From: Selaginella moellendorffii
Taxonomy: Eukaryota > Streptophyta > Lycopodiopsida > Selaginellales > Selaginellaceae
DNA length: 64,000 nucleotides
Assembly (NCBI RefSeq): GCF_000143415.4
Contig: NW_003314375.1
Span: 1,369-65,368, forward strand
Direction: 5' to 3'
The notes beneath the pieces are model-generated. The model made no database searches, was not told the origin of the DNA, and saw nothing but the letters and a program-made list of their open reading frames with translations. A program made the position numbers and the translations under genes. The first letter of the stretch is position 1. Each line of letters begins with the position of its first letter. Positions 45,580-56,563 of this stretch are shown one piece after another.

Positions 45580-46789
45580 ATGAAGGCTCCAACCGAAGTG
45601 AAGACCTCAGTCAAGCACGGAAAGTGCAGTGACCCGACAGGAGTTGAGTCGAATGCACTCTTGATTGGGCAAGAAGCTGAAGACTTGGAATCAACGGAGG
45701 GAAATGAGCCTGTGGCTATGGGCTGCCTTTTCTGCCGCATGGACAGGTTCTGGGTGGTGAAATATTTGCGACAAGACGGAAGTGTGGAGGTGAGTCCTGA
45801 GTTCCCACGACCGCAGAAGCCCAATGAAACTCCGCAGCAGTTGCCCCTGATGAATCCCGCCTTCATACTGATGAAGCTGAGGGATTTGGACGACAGCGCG
45901 AGCAGGCTGGGGAGTGTTAGGCTCTGTGATATCCTTCCGGGCATGCCGTCAGCGGGATTCTCGACGTTGGTTGCATACATGGACCAGCTGCGTGAGATAC
46001 ATGGTCTACGGGTTTCAGTTGTTCGTTTGCATGGAGCACTCAACGATGATATCAGCATCTCAGACCTGAACATCGTCGCTTATGGCCACAAGTCGCTTGT
46101 CATGCTCAGGAGATCGCGCTCAACGGTGTTGAAGATATGTTTGCCTGCAGATGCTGGCACCGAGAGAGCGATACATTCAGCATCGGATGATCATCCTAAT
46201 CTGCGGCAACTACTGAAGTGGGGGACTGTGGACGTCGGGAACAGGGAGGGTGTTTTCCAGTTTTTGGAGTTGGACGGATTTGGGGAGCCTTTCAGTGCGA
46301 AGCATGTAAGTGATTTAGCTTCAACTGGGATGATGTGGAACCAGGCATTCGAAGGTCTGAGGCATCTTCACGGCAAAGGCATCTTGCATCGAGACGTGAA
46401 GCCAGACAACATGCTGGTGTTTAAAGGGAATGTATTGAAGATCAATGACTACGACGTCTCCTGTTTCAAAACTGATCGTCAGGAATTGAGGAGAAAGGTT
46501 GACACTCGCGGCTATCACTCGCCATCCTCGATGCAGCCTTACAAAGAAGGAGACGACATCCTATCCCTTGCTCTGGCGTTCTATTCTGCAAAGCTCGGCA
46601 TCACAAAGTCTTCAAGGGGCGCTTGCAGATCTTACGATGCTGTTTGGATCCGCGCCTGTTCCCTGCTTGCATGAGGATGGCAGTTGAGGATGCTCTGCGG
46701 AAACTCGGCCTCGATCAAGAACAGGATGATGAAGGCAACGAAGAAGAAGAAAATGACGACGAAGATGAAGATGACGACGAGGAAGGTTA
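45580..46789 (+). pseudogene. Kinase-like protein with degenerate motifs and a late frameshift
   Basis: From ATG 45580 (MKAPTEVKTS; an upstream in-frame GTG is at 45568) the frame runs to 46674. It holds TVLKICLP, FEGLRHLHGKGILHRDVKPDNML (catalytic loop intact), KINDYDVSC where DFG is replaced by DYD, and RGYHSPS where APE is lost. After about 46595 a different frame continues the protein-like text (VFKGRLQILRCCLDPRLFPACM...) into a Glu/Asp-rich tail ending at TAA 46787-46789, with no GT-AG pair available to join them. This implies a one-base frameshift or sequencing error. The preceding frames (44992-45560) probably belong to the same original gene. Confidence 0.6.
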
Positions 46790-48197
46790 AGCAGAGCATC
46801 GTCAGTTGTGATTTTTTTTTGTACTTATCTTTCTTATTTTATTTTTCTTGTCTTGTTTTTTCTAGTAGAAAGCGGTCTAAATGTGACTATGAAGTTATCA
46901 TAGCAACGGCAGACTCCACCATTTCGATGACTTTGTTAGCAAAGAAGATGGAATGATTGAAGCGAGCAAGCAACCAAAGAAGAATGGGAGTTTCAAGCAA
47001 AAAAGGGAGGACTGACTGATTGAGCTTGGAAAGTTTTCCATGATGTGATCTGAGTCACAGCAAGACCGGGAAGGCACAATTAACGCGAGATCCAGTGTGA
47101 ATCTCCAGCCACACGAAAACAACTTAAAGAATGGAATTTGACCGGCAGCACATCAACCAATGCAAATATCCGACCAAACCCACGCGAAGTACCATGGAAG
47201 CTTTTTGACAAGTGACCAGCCACTGTTTCGAGAAGTGATTCCACAATCCACAAGAGATTCTCGGCTTGGATCCGAGAAGGATGGATGGATTTAAAGCCAT
47301 GGATACACTGAGAGAGACTTTCTCTTGCCTTCCAGCAAGCCATCCATCCATCCAAAACTTGTCTGACAATGGTGGTCCGGGAGAGACGAATCAAGCAAAG
47401 AAAACCCAAAAAAATTAAGCAAAAACAGCGCACTAGGAGCATCATAAACGCAAGCAGGGAAGCAATCGATCGTGACTTCAATGAATAAAATTCAAGCCAC
47501 GGACCCACAAGGACGCAGAAAGAATCCACAGCCTCACAGCCAAATTCGGATGATCCACAGCAAGCAAAGACAATCCATGAGACAAAGAAAGAAGAAAAGA
47601 AAAAAACACTCTAAAGAACAGCGAGGGGAATTAGATCGCCCACCTCTTGCCTTGTCTCTCTTAAGTAACCGAAATGATGATGACGATGATTGATGGTGGT
47701 TTCCGGGGCCTCCATTGTTTACTCCAATTTGTCTAATGGTTGCCACGAATTCGATGACACGGGATCTGATCCAAGAAAGAAAGTTGCGTGAAAGAGAAAA
47801 AGAAAGGATCGGGATCATCAGGCGCAAGAACACGACAAACCAGAGCAATGCACAAAAGGCGAAACTTAAAAGGAAAAAACCGCGATGACTCTCTTTCCAC
47901 AGACAAACACCACATCTATAGCTCGTGAAGAGCGCGAGCGAATTTCCCTGAGGATCTTTTCCGAAGACTAAACAACCAATGCCATCAATCCGGAGGAGCC
48001 AAATTCCCCTCCCCTGATCTACGCTAGGCGGCGGACCTTCTTTCCTTTCTACCAAAAAAGAAAGACGAAGAAATCCTCTACTCCAGCCTCCAAGACCCCT
48101 CTCTCTCTCTCTCTCTCTCTCCCCTGATCAGATACTTCGCTCGATCTAGCAAAGAAGAAGCGAAATTCCACACCTGCATCACCGATCTGTGCTGGAA
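46790..48197. other. Intergenic, 3' flank of the F-box/kelch gene
   Basis: Several overlapping short frames exist on both strands without family motifs. A (CT)n tract spans about 48099-48121. The region is probably mostly 3' UTR of the convergent neighbours. Confidence 0.5.
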
Positions 48198-49292
48198 TCA
48201 CGCCTTCATGACCGCGCAATTGTAGACGAAGTTGTCGCCGACGGGGCTCGCCTCCGCGACGCGCCGCCACAGCACGCCGCCGGATCGCGCCGGGCGGCAC
48301 GCATCGATGAACGGCACATCCAGCTCGGAGCCGCCGATGAGCCACACCTCCTCCCCGACGCCCTTAAACCCTAGCCCCCATCCATGGGACTCGGCATTTG
48401 CCCGCCGCCCCGCCGCCGCATCCAGCACCGTCCACCTCCCGCCAAACTTCTCATACCTCTTCAACAGACCGTTGGGATGATCCCACGCGTACAGCACGTC
48501 GCCCACCACCGCCACTAGCGGCGGCGCCACCGAGCCTCTAAACCGCGACACGCTACTCTCCGGCCAAAGCCCCGGTATGACCGTCCACCGCCGAGTCCTG
48601 GGATCGAACCGCTCACCTGCCGTGACCGGCTGATCTCGGCCGTCCGTCCCCCCAATCACGTAAAAGCAGCCGTCCATCACGAACCCCGAGCACTCCTTCC
48701 GCGCGGTATGCATGGGCGGTAGCGCGCGCCAGCGCCCGGCGCCGCTGCAGTACACCTCCGCGTCGCGCAGCGGCGTGCTGGTCCCAAACCCCGCGCCGCC
48801 GGCCACGTACGCCATGCCGCCGAAGCTGGCGGACGCGAACTGGCACCGCGGCGTCGTCATGGGCGGCGCCGCAGACCACTCGTTGCGGTCCGCGCGGTAC
48901 CGCCAGATGACCGGGTGCATCCGGAAGTTGTAGAACGAGGGCCCGACCACCAGGAGCTCCCGCCCGGCCACGAAGCACTCCTTATCGTTGTCCGTGAAGA
49001 TCTGGTCCGCGGGAAAGGCCGGGAGGCGATGCCAGGCCATGAGAATTGGATCCAGCGCGAAGAAGGGGCCGCCCATGGCGAGTGTGATGTAGAGCCAGGG
49101 CTCCGAGATGCCGTCGTTGGATCGGATGGAGAAGATTTGGTCGGGGCGGAGGGCTTGATTCCACTGGCGCGACACGAGGCGGAGGCGGGGGTAGAGTCCG
49201 CGCGGTACGCGCGCGAGGCAGCTCTGCGCCACGCCGCGCGGTAGCCCGGGGATCAGTGCCTGGTCTCGATCGGGCTCCTCGTCGGAGGACAT
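48198..49292 (-). CDS. F-box/kelch-repeat protein, intronless
   Basis: ATG 49292 (MSSDEEPDRDQ) gives 364 aa; an in-frame ATG at 49400 adds 36 residues. The F-box is LIPGLPRGVAQSCLARVPRG...LRLVSRQWNQAL. Kelch repeats follow with FGGMAYVAGG, AEVYCSG.GRWRALPPM, GCFYVIGGTDG, ERFDPRTRRWTVIPG, and YEKFGGRWTVLD. Such proteins are the substrate-selecting subunits of SCF ubiquitin ligases; the target is unknown. Strong GC bias at third codon positions. Confidence 0.9.
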   Translation of the reverse strand: MSSDEEPDRDQALIPGLPRGVAQSCLARVPRGLYPRLRLVSRQWNQALRPDQIFSIRSNDGISEPWLYITLAMGGPFFALDPILMAWHRLPAFPADQIFTDNDKECFVAGRELLVVGPSFYNFRMHPVIWRYRADRNEWSAAPPMTTPRCQFASASFGGMAYVAGGAGFGTSTPLRDAEVYCSGAGRWRALPPMHTARKECSGFVMDGCFYVIGGTDGRDQPVTAGERFDPRTRRWTVIPGLWPESSVSRFRGSVAPPLVAVVGDVLYAWDHPNGLLKRYEKFGGRWTVLDAAAGRRANAESHGWGLGFKGVGEEVWLIGGSELDVPFIDACRPARSGGVLWRRVAEASPVGDNFVYNCAVMKA

Positions 49293-49400
49293 TCTTTCTT
49301 GTTCTTCGTGCTCGTGAGCAAAAACCCTAAACCCTATTTCCTCCCCCGATCTTCTTCTGGGCGCGGCAAATCCATCGCTATACCCAGCGCCCTGATCCAT

Positions 49401-50700
49401 CTGGAAGCTCTCCTCCCGGGCGATCCATCAGTCCGCGCGAGAATCTCGAGAAAAGAATGAATCGATCGATCCGATAGCTAGCTACCTACATTCTTGGCGT
49501 AGATTGCTCGCTTCACTTCCCAGATCTGCGCGATCGCTGCGAGAAAACAGGGGAGGGAGAAAAGAGTATGCCCAAAAGAAAAGTATAGCGGTCGACAGAT
49601 CGTAGTACCCGGACTCCAGAGCTTCGGAAAAAGAAAAGAAGAGAGAAATTTAAAACACTGGCAAGATCCACTGCTGGGCTTGATTGATCAAGACGAGAGA
49701 ACCAAACACTCGAGGATGCATAGAGGAGCCAGGAAGAACACCAAGACCAGAAGAAAAAAACTGGAGCGAGAGGAAAAAATCTCTTTCGCTCTTCCACTGT
49801 AGCTCCTACTGCTGCTGCCGTCAATCTACCAATCTATCAAACTCTTAGCCCTGGTCCCCCTATCAAATCATTTTTTGGATGAGTCTCTGTGTTCTTCGTC
49901 TTCGTGCTAGCAGCAGCGAGCGCGATTTCTTCCGGAATCGCGGCGGCCAGATTGGATTGGCTTTGCTCCCGTGCCCCAGACAATCTGGGCAAGCAAGAAC
50001 GCGGCCGGAATTGGAGCTGCCGCTGTGCCTCCTGGCTCCAAACAAAATCTGTGCAGCGCGGGGAGCGAGCACAGCCCAGCCACTTGCCCTGCGCGTCTTG
50101 TGTGTGCTTTACCGTGCCGTGCAAAGCAGAGGGCGCGAAAGGATAGAGGAGAGATTTGAGGAGGAAGAAGAGGCAGCCCTATAGCTAGCCAGTCTCGATT
50201 CACGAGCGAGCAGCGAAAGAAAGAGGAGAGAGAGAAAGAAAGAAAGAAAGCGCGAGAAATGCAATTGGGGGCAAGGAAATCCCTAAAATCTCTGGTACCG
50301 CGCTGCTCTGCTACTGCGCAGCTATCCAATCCATCCCTGCGCTGCTACTACCGCGGTACTGGCAGCACTGCACTGCGCCTGCTGTACAATCGCCCTGGCT
50401 GCCGCCGCCGCCGCCAATCTGCGAGAAAAGGAGCACAAGCTTAAATAAATGCCCAGACTCCCTGATTGCCCTAAAAACAGGGGACCAATTTTGCCCTAAA
50501 AGCAGGGGAGTTCCAATGTTCTCTTTTCCTCTTCTTTGGCAATCCAGATAGAAATGGTTTTCTGCAATCTTTGGCAATTCTCGTTTCTTAAATCCAAATG
50601 GTTCTCTTTCCCTTTGGAAATCCAAATGGCTTTTCTTCTTCTTTGGAAATCCATCAAATCTTTTGCGCAAATGCTTTGATCGATTTTCTTTTCGCTCCAT
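49401..50700 (-). other. 5' flank and probable UTR of the F-box/kelch gene
   Basis: No coding family was found. Repeated short words (CCCTAAAAACAGGGGA near 50469, with a relative near 57665) and an (AAAG)n tract near 50236-50250 are present. The proximal part is probably 5' UTR and promoter. Confidence 0.4.
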
Positions 50701-53100
50701 CTAGTCCTGGACTCCACATTGAATGCGCGGTGTTAAAACCTTTTAACAGCAATGGCTAGAGCGGCATGAAAATCAAAATACCCGTCGCTAGTCTCTCTCG
50801 GTTCATGTGTACTGCGATGTCCCTCGCGCTGCGAAAATTTCTACCATTATAATCACCATTTGGACCGATGATAGTTGCGGTCACACTCACCTCTCGAGTC
50901 GAGCAGCGCAGCGCGGTGGTGGTGGTGGTGGTGGCAAAAAAACTCTCAGCTCCATCTCCACAGCTCCAGTGCTCCAGGCACAGTCTTTTCACCTCCCTGA
51001 TTGGTTTTTACTCCTTGTTTAATCCTCGAGTGGAGAAAGAGAAGATCGATCCCTGTGGAGAAGTCAAAGCGGAGCTCGTCAAACTGGGCGAGACTACGAA
51101 TGCGAATTTAAGCTGGGAGTGTGTCGCAGTTATGAGCACATACCTGTGGAGCGCAAGAATGTCCTCTCAAGGCTCCCCCTCTGAGATGCTGTCGCCGGCT
51201 AAGCCAGCAAGCCCCGGATAGCGACCCTCGTCGTCGGCGACGGCTCCAAAATTCCACATTGCGAGTTCCAAGTTTTTCCAAGTTCCAGCCATCCGGTCCG
51301 GTCGAGAAGAAAGCAAAGCGTCTCTCTCTCTCTCTCTCTCCTCCAGCTACCTGTGTATACGCCCAAGTTAATACGTCACTCAATCGAGCGAGAAAACGAG
51401 AGAGAGAGAGAGGAGAGAGAGAGAGAGTGAAAAACGAGAAAAATTCTCACGCACCGCAGCTTTGATGCCAGAAAAATCTCTCTTTTGATCTTTTCATCCT
51501 TGATACCCTTTCGTCTTCCCTGCCATTTTCAACCACATGTCGAAAGATTTCGAAAGCAAAAATCGGAGATTCTTACGGAGAGTCGTGAGTGTTGAGGCGT
51601 ACCAGCACCACCACTACTGAGCAGCAGCACACAGCGAGGCGTGTTTCCCAGCTATTATGTTGTTTGTCCGAATGACTCCAACTTTTTTGGAATCAGGAAC
51701 GCACGCAGATGACAAGGCTGGGTGTCGAATCTCAGTCGTGTTGTTGTGTGTGTCGAGCTGGTCTGGTCCGTCCATGATAATGGAGGAGACTTGGAGGAAA
51801 AAGATGAGAGCTTCCCGGTTTGACTTGCCTGGCCAAAGAAGAAAGTTAGATAGATGGAGAGATAGAAAGCGTGCAGGCAGAGCTATGAGCTACTGCGACA
51901 GTAATCAAGACACATATACATACGTGTAGCGTGTTCCAGATAACAAGACTTCCTTTCTCGTCAAGGAGCTCTGCCCAAGGCCCGAGTTAAAGAGCGCCCT
52001 CTATCAAATCAGCAGCTGTGAGTGTGTGGAGCATCTCCAGGAAAAATCAAAAGGGAATTTTTCTTACTTGGTGATGAGGTAAAAGCGAAGCTATGAGGAG
52101 TTTACCTGGGGAAAGGACGGAATTTTTTGTCATCCGGACAAAGCATTTGTACTTTTGACTTGGATAGATTTCCTGGACTGCCAAAACATTTGTCCAAATT
52201 CTAGAAATAAAGGATGGAATGTTTTGCTACTTACACGAAAACGTGATGCGGTCCGAGAAAGCCGTGACGACGAAACGCACGAAAGCTGACATTCGTGGCA
52301 TGACTTAAGCTTATCCAGCCTCGGAAACACAAGAAACGTTTTTGTTGCTCTTGGAGATAGAATTTCCATGGCTGGATTTCAACTAGAAAGAAAAACAAGT
52401 CAGAATCAAGAGAACCTCACGGAAACGAACAAAGGTGTCCTTACTCCAAGAGAGATATGAAAAGATGTGCTGGAGATGGAACCACTACAGCGTCATGTGT
52501 GCACAAGTCCAAAGGAGAGCCATCGTGATCGACTGGAATTCTTGATCAGACCATATCTTTTGGTTATAAGATCCACTGCAGAAGAAAACAAGTTCGTCAA
52601 ACTTTCAAGAGAAGAAAAAAGTACTGCATAAAAGGCATCGCGACTCGTCTGGAAAAAAGCATCCCAAGTCTCATAAAGATTTTCCAATCCTCAAGAAAAC
52701 AGTAGATTCTTACCATAAGCTCGTCATACTTTGGAAGTTTTGATACGGTGATGTCTGGAACACAAAACGAAATAAAAAGGAGTCACGCAAACAGAGAACT
52801 GTGATTCTAAGTTCGCTAGAAAGAAATTTATAGAGACTCGCCACTATAGGTAGCACGCTCAACGCTCTTAATCTACAAAATGTTCAAAGGAAAGTAGAAG
52901 TTAGCATCAGCCGAGAATTCCTTCTTCGATCTAGAGGAAAAGTTCTAAGGATCTCGAAAGAAATTTAAAGGAACTCACCTATAACAAAGGAAAGAAATTT
53001 GTATAATTCAAACGCTAAGCTCACACCAGCTAGAGAGAAAATTCCTTCTTCTATTTAGATTCTAGCTTGATTTCTAGAGGAAGATCTCCAGAACCTTCCA
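50700..53100. other. Long intergenic region with simple repeats and a doubtful minus-strand gene
   Basis: (GGT)n near 50915-50933, (CT)n at about 51320-51342 and (GA)n at about 51397-51430 are present. Between 52100 and 52900 the minus strand shows several GTAAG donors, polypyrimidine-AG acceptors and short frames (for example 52687-52493 and 52369-52130) that might be exons of an unidentified gene divergent from lumazine synthase. No assembly of them stayed open and no family was recognised. Confidence 0.3.
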
Positions 53101-53171
53101 TCAGCAAGGATCTACCCGCATTTCCTCCCTTACCTATTTTTGCGGGCTAAAAAACCCTAAACCCTAAAAAG

Positions 53172-54240
53172 ATGGATGCCTTGCGAGCTCCTCCTATTGT
53201 TGGATGCCCATGCCCGACGCCAACGATCGATAACTCGCCGCCATCTCTTGCATCGCTCAGCCGGATTGGATGCAAATTTCCGCGTCTAGGTACTGCGCTG
53301 TGGAAATCCTGGCTGATTCTGGCTTGTAGAGAGCAGCAGTGTGAGATCTAGATGGAGCAGCGCCCGGATACATGCCGTTGCCAAGGTGAAGGAGATCGAG
53401 GGCTCCATTCTCGCCGCTGATGGCCTTCGATTCGCTGTGGTGAGTAGAAATTTTTCTCTTTGGTTTGTTCCTTTCGTGATTGATCGTGTGTCATTCCAGG
53501 TTGCTGCTCGATTCAATGATATAATCACAAAGCCTTTGGTCGCTGGAGCGCTAGAAGCTTTCCATAGGTACTCCGTCAAGGAAGAACACATCGAGGTAAA
53601 GGGCTCGTGGTCGTTTTTTTTTTTTAGTTTTTCTTTTCTTTGTTCTTCAGGTGTTCTGGGTTCCTGGAAGTTTTGAAGTTCCTATCGTCGCACAGACTCT
53701 AGGAAAATCGGGGAAATTCGATGCAGTAGTCTGCATTGGTGCTATTGTAAGTGCGATTTCTCCTCGTCGTCTCCTCTTGATTTTTCTTCTTCGTTTTTTC
53801 GAAGGTGAGAGGTGCTACAAGCCACTACGACGCTGTGGCGAATTCTGCTGCGTCGGGAGTTATGTCGGCATCGCTGAATTCCGGTACTTGGTTGCTCAAT
53901 CCTTGGTTTTTCTCTCATAGTTTTTTGTTGTTGTTTTTTTTTGTTTTTTTTCCTCAGGAGTTCCATGCGTTTTTGGTATTCTAACTTGCGACTCCATGGA
54001 TCAGGTTTGTCTAGAATTCTTTATCTCGATTCACCAGGAACAATCTCACTATCTCTCCAGGCGTTTGATCGCGCCGGTGGCAAAGTTGGGAACAAAGGAG
54101 GCGAAGCTGCCATCACGGCGGTGAGTAATTCATTCATTCATCGCTAAGCTAGATCTTTCTTGACAATCTTTTCCGTGTAGATCGAAATGGCATCGCTGCT
54201 CAAGCATCACGTCCACAAAAAACTTGTAAGAAGTGCTTGA
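53172..54240 (+). CDS. COS1: 6,7-dimethyl-8-ribityllumazine synthase, plastid type
   Basis: Eight exons (53172-53289, 53330-53439, 53500-53595, 53651-53746, 53805-53883, 53958-54004, 54061-54120, 54181-54240) give 221 aa. It catalyses the penultimate riboflavin step, joining the ribitylamino-pyrimidine to 3,4-dihydroxy-2-butanone 4-phosphate. About 60 N-terminal residues (Ser/Pro-rich, then [15 protein letters not shown]) are a plastid transit peptide. The core shows [41 protein letters not shown] with the catalytic His, [12 protein letters not shown] and [12 protein letters not shown]. Plant orthologues are named COS1 in Arabidopsis. The first intron is only 40 bp. Confidence 0.93.
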
Positions 54241-54702
54241 AGATATCAAGTCTAGCTTCCATTTTTCTTTACCACGGATAAAATCATGGATCTTTTTCCG
54301 AAGTCTTCGCTAAAACTTGATCAAAGGCGCCATCGTGATTGAAAGTATCGATTGGTTTTATGATAACAATGAAGCGCTAAAAGGTCTCCCACGTGGCAGA
54401 AGTGGCTGTGCCACGTTGTGGTGATCCTAACCGTCGAATTTGCTAGGGTCGCAACTGACGGTGGATGTTTGTTCGCTCGCCCGCCCTTCTTTCTTCAATG
54501 CGCAGCAAGAATCACTTTTGCGGTGGTGGTAGCGGTGGCGATCATGGATGATGAATCATTGCGGGGATTTCACGCTTCTAGGGTAGGAGGAGGAGGAAGA
54601 AGAAGAAAGAGGAGGAGGCGCGGTGCCTTGAAGAGGATTCTCTTGCGGCAGCGAGCAAATCGGCCCAAGACTCGAGGCGATGACTACGGGTGAGGGATCT
54701 TG

Positions 54703-56563
54703 ATGCGAAATATCATGCCCTGGGGAAGGATCGCATTGATCGCCAAGCTCTCGCGCTCACCCTCCTCGTCGGCGCCGATCGAGATGGGTGCGTGCTTCTC
54801 AAGAACAGAATGCCCTTGCGAGGCGAGGAGGAATTCATCGGTGGCGCCAGCGGCGGAGATCTCCGGCAGCACGCATTTCGTGCGCCTGTCCGGGCTCGCG
54901 ATCTCGCCTTTCACTGCGAGGGTCCGGATCGCATTGCAGTTTAAGGGAATCCAGCCGGATCTAGTGGAGCCGCAGCACCAAGATCCATCGGCGTGGCTGG
55001 ATTTCGAGAGGTTTCCAGTGTTGGAGCATGGATCGGACACGATCTCGGGCTCATCGGACGCGATCCTTGACTACATTGACGGGAAGTTCAAGCAGCCGCC
55101 TCTAATCCCATCGTGGAAGCTCAAGAAAAAGATCCGGCAGTGGGTAGCGTTCGTGAGGGACGTTTTCACTCCTCTGGTCCTGGAGGCCTGGAAGAACAAG
55201 GATCTGCGGCTGGACAACGATTTCCACGCGAAGTTCTCCGCGGCATTTGGGAAGCTCAACGCTGGGATCGCCGAGAATTCCAGTGGGGGGAAGTTCTTCA
55301 TGGGTGCAGCCATGACAATGGTGGACGTGTACCTGGTTCCATTCCTGGAGCTTGTGGAGCCTCTCAAGTTCTTGCATGGGATCAACGTTGGCGACGAGAA
55401 CACGAAGCTAGCGGATTATATCCGCGAGATGGGAAGATTTCCGAGCTATTCTCCAGTCTCGGCAGACAAGGCAACGCTCCATGGCTTCGCTTGCAAAGAG
55501 CTCGAGGATCGCTCGCAGGACGCTCCAGCAGTCGCTTACACCGTGCTCCAACACTTGAGTATAGTCCGCCACCTTGAGAGGCTTGTGGACGTTTCGGACG
55601 GGGTCAGAGATTTCTACCACGGCCAGGGGAAATCTAAGCAGAAGAAGAAGTCTAAGCCTCAGGTGGCGCAAAGGGGCTCAACGATGATTCAAGTTGGCAT
55701 TGCCACCAAGCTCAAAAATGCTGCCAGGGACTACGATCGATTGCTGGTCTTGATGCAAGAGCACGCTCAGATGGAGGAGAAGGTCATATTCCCCGCGCTT
55801 GAGAAAGCCGAACGAGGTGCGTATCGTGTGTTTCAGCTGAATGTGAGCGCTAGGAAGTTTTACTTGAGAGATCTTCCCACTTGCATTTGCAGATGGAAAG
55901 ACTTTTGAGAGTTTGGCACAGTTTTGTCCGGTACTAGAACTTTTCTCGAGGTTCTGCTGTTAGCTTTTCATCGATGTTCTTACAAGTTTGTTGGTTCGAC
56001 TTTGAGCAGGGGTGACGAAATTTGCAAATGAGGATCACGCGAGAGATTTTCCGATGATGAACGGCGTCCGAGAAGACATCAAGACTGTGATGGTTTTAGA
56101 GCAAGGCAGTTTCTCGCACATTGAAGCTTTAAGTGCTCTCGTAGACAAGCTGCGGACTCTCAAGGTAATTGTTTTGTTCGCAGTTTTTTCTTCGTTTTAG
56201 AGCTAATTCAGTTTTCTCCAGGGTTCGACAGTGAAGCATTTCCTTGACGAGGAGAGAGAGCTGTTGCCGTCGCTGGAGGTTGCCGGTGTGGATGCTAGGA
56301 AGCAGGAACTTTTAATGGCTGACGGGCTAAGCTTGATGGGAGCCTCTCATTCACATCTCCTCCCCTACTTGCTCTCCGCGCTGCTGCCCCACGAGATTCA
56401 TCAGTACATGGTATTGCTGCAGAGATCGTTCAGAGAGCAGCAGGGCAAAGTGGAAAGGGTCGTGACCATTCTTCGCTCTGACGACGAGTTTCAAGGCGTA
56501 TGGCAAACCGTGCAAGACAGAGTTCCACTTGTGGCCGCTGATTCTGTTGTCGCGAGTCCTTGA
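54703..56563 (+). CDS. Hemerythrin-fused glutathione transferase (GSTH class)
   Basis: Exons 54703-55816, 56010-56164 and 56222-56563 give 536 aa. After a basic, Ser-rich leader the GST N-domain reads RLSGLAISPFTARVRIALQFKG..PDL and FPVLEHGSDTISGSSDAILDYI (cis-proline and SDAI glutathione site). The GST C-domain ends near residue 245. A hemerythrin/HHE domain follows with HAQMEEKVIFPALE, NEDHARDF and HFLDEERELLPSLE, giving His/Glu ligands for a di-iron or related metal site. GST-hemerythrin proteins were described as a class in Physcomitrella and lycophytes. Detoxification or oxygen/iron sensing is possible; the reaction is not known here. Intron 1 (55817-56009) contains an open, spliceable stretch near 55895, so an extra exon is possible but would break frame. 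Confidence 0.85.

Noticed and set aside
47080-47529. 149-codon minus-strand frame after the kinase-like gene
   Set aside because: It has no domain pattern or splice support and overlaps what looks like 3' UTR sequence.
48613-48978. Arg-rich minus-strand frame within the F-box/kelch gene
   Set aside because: It is an out-of-frame reading of a GC-rich gene, with arginine-heavy nonsense composition.
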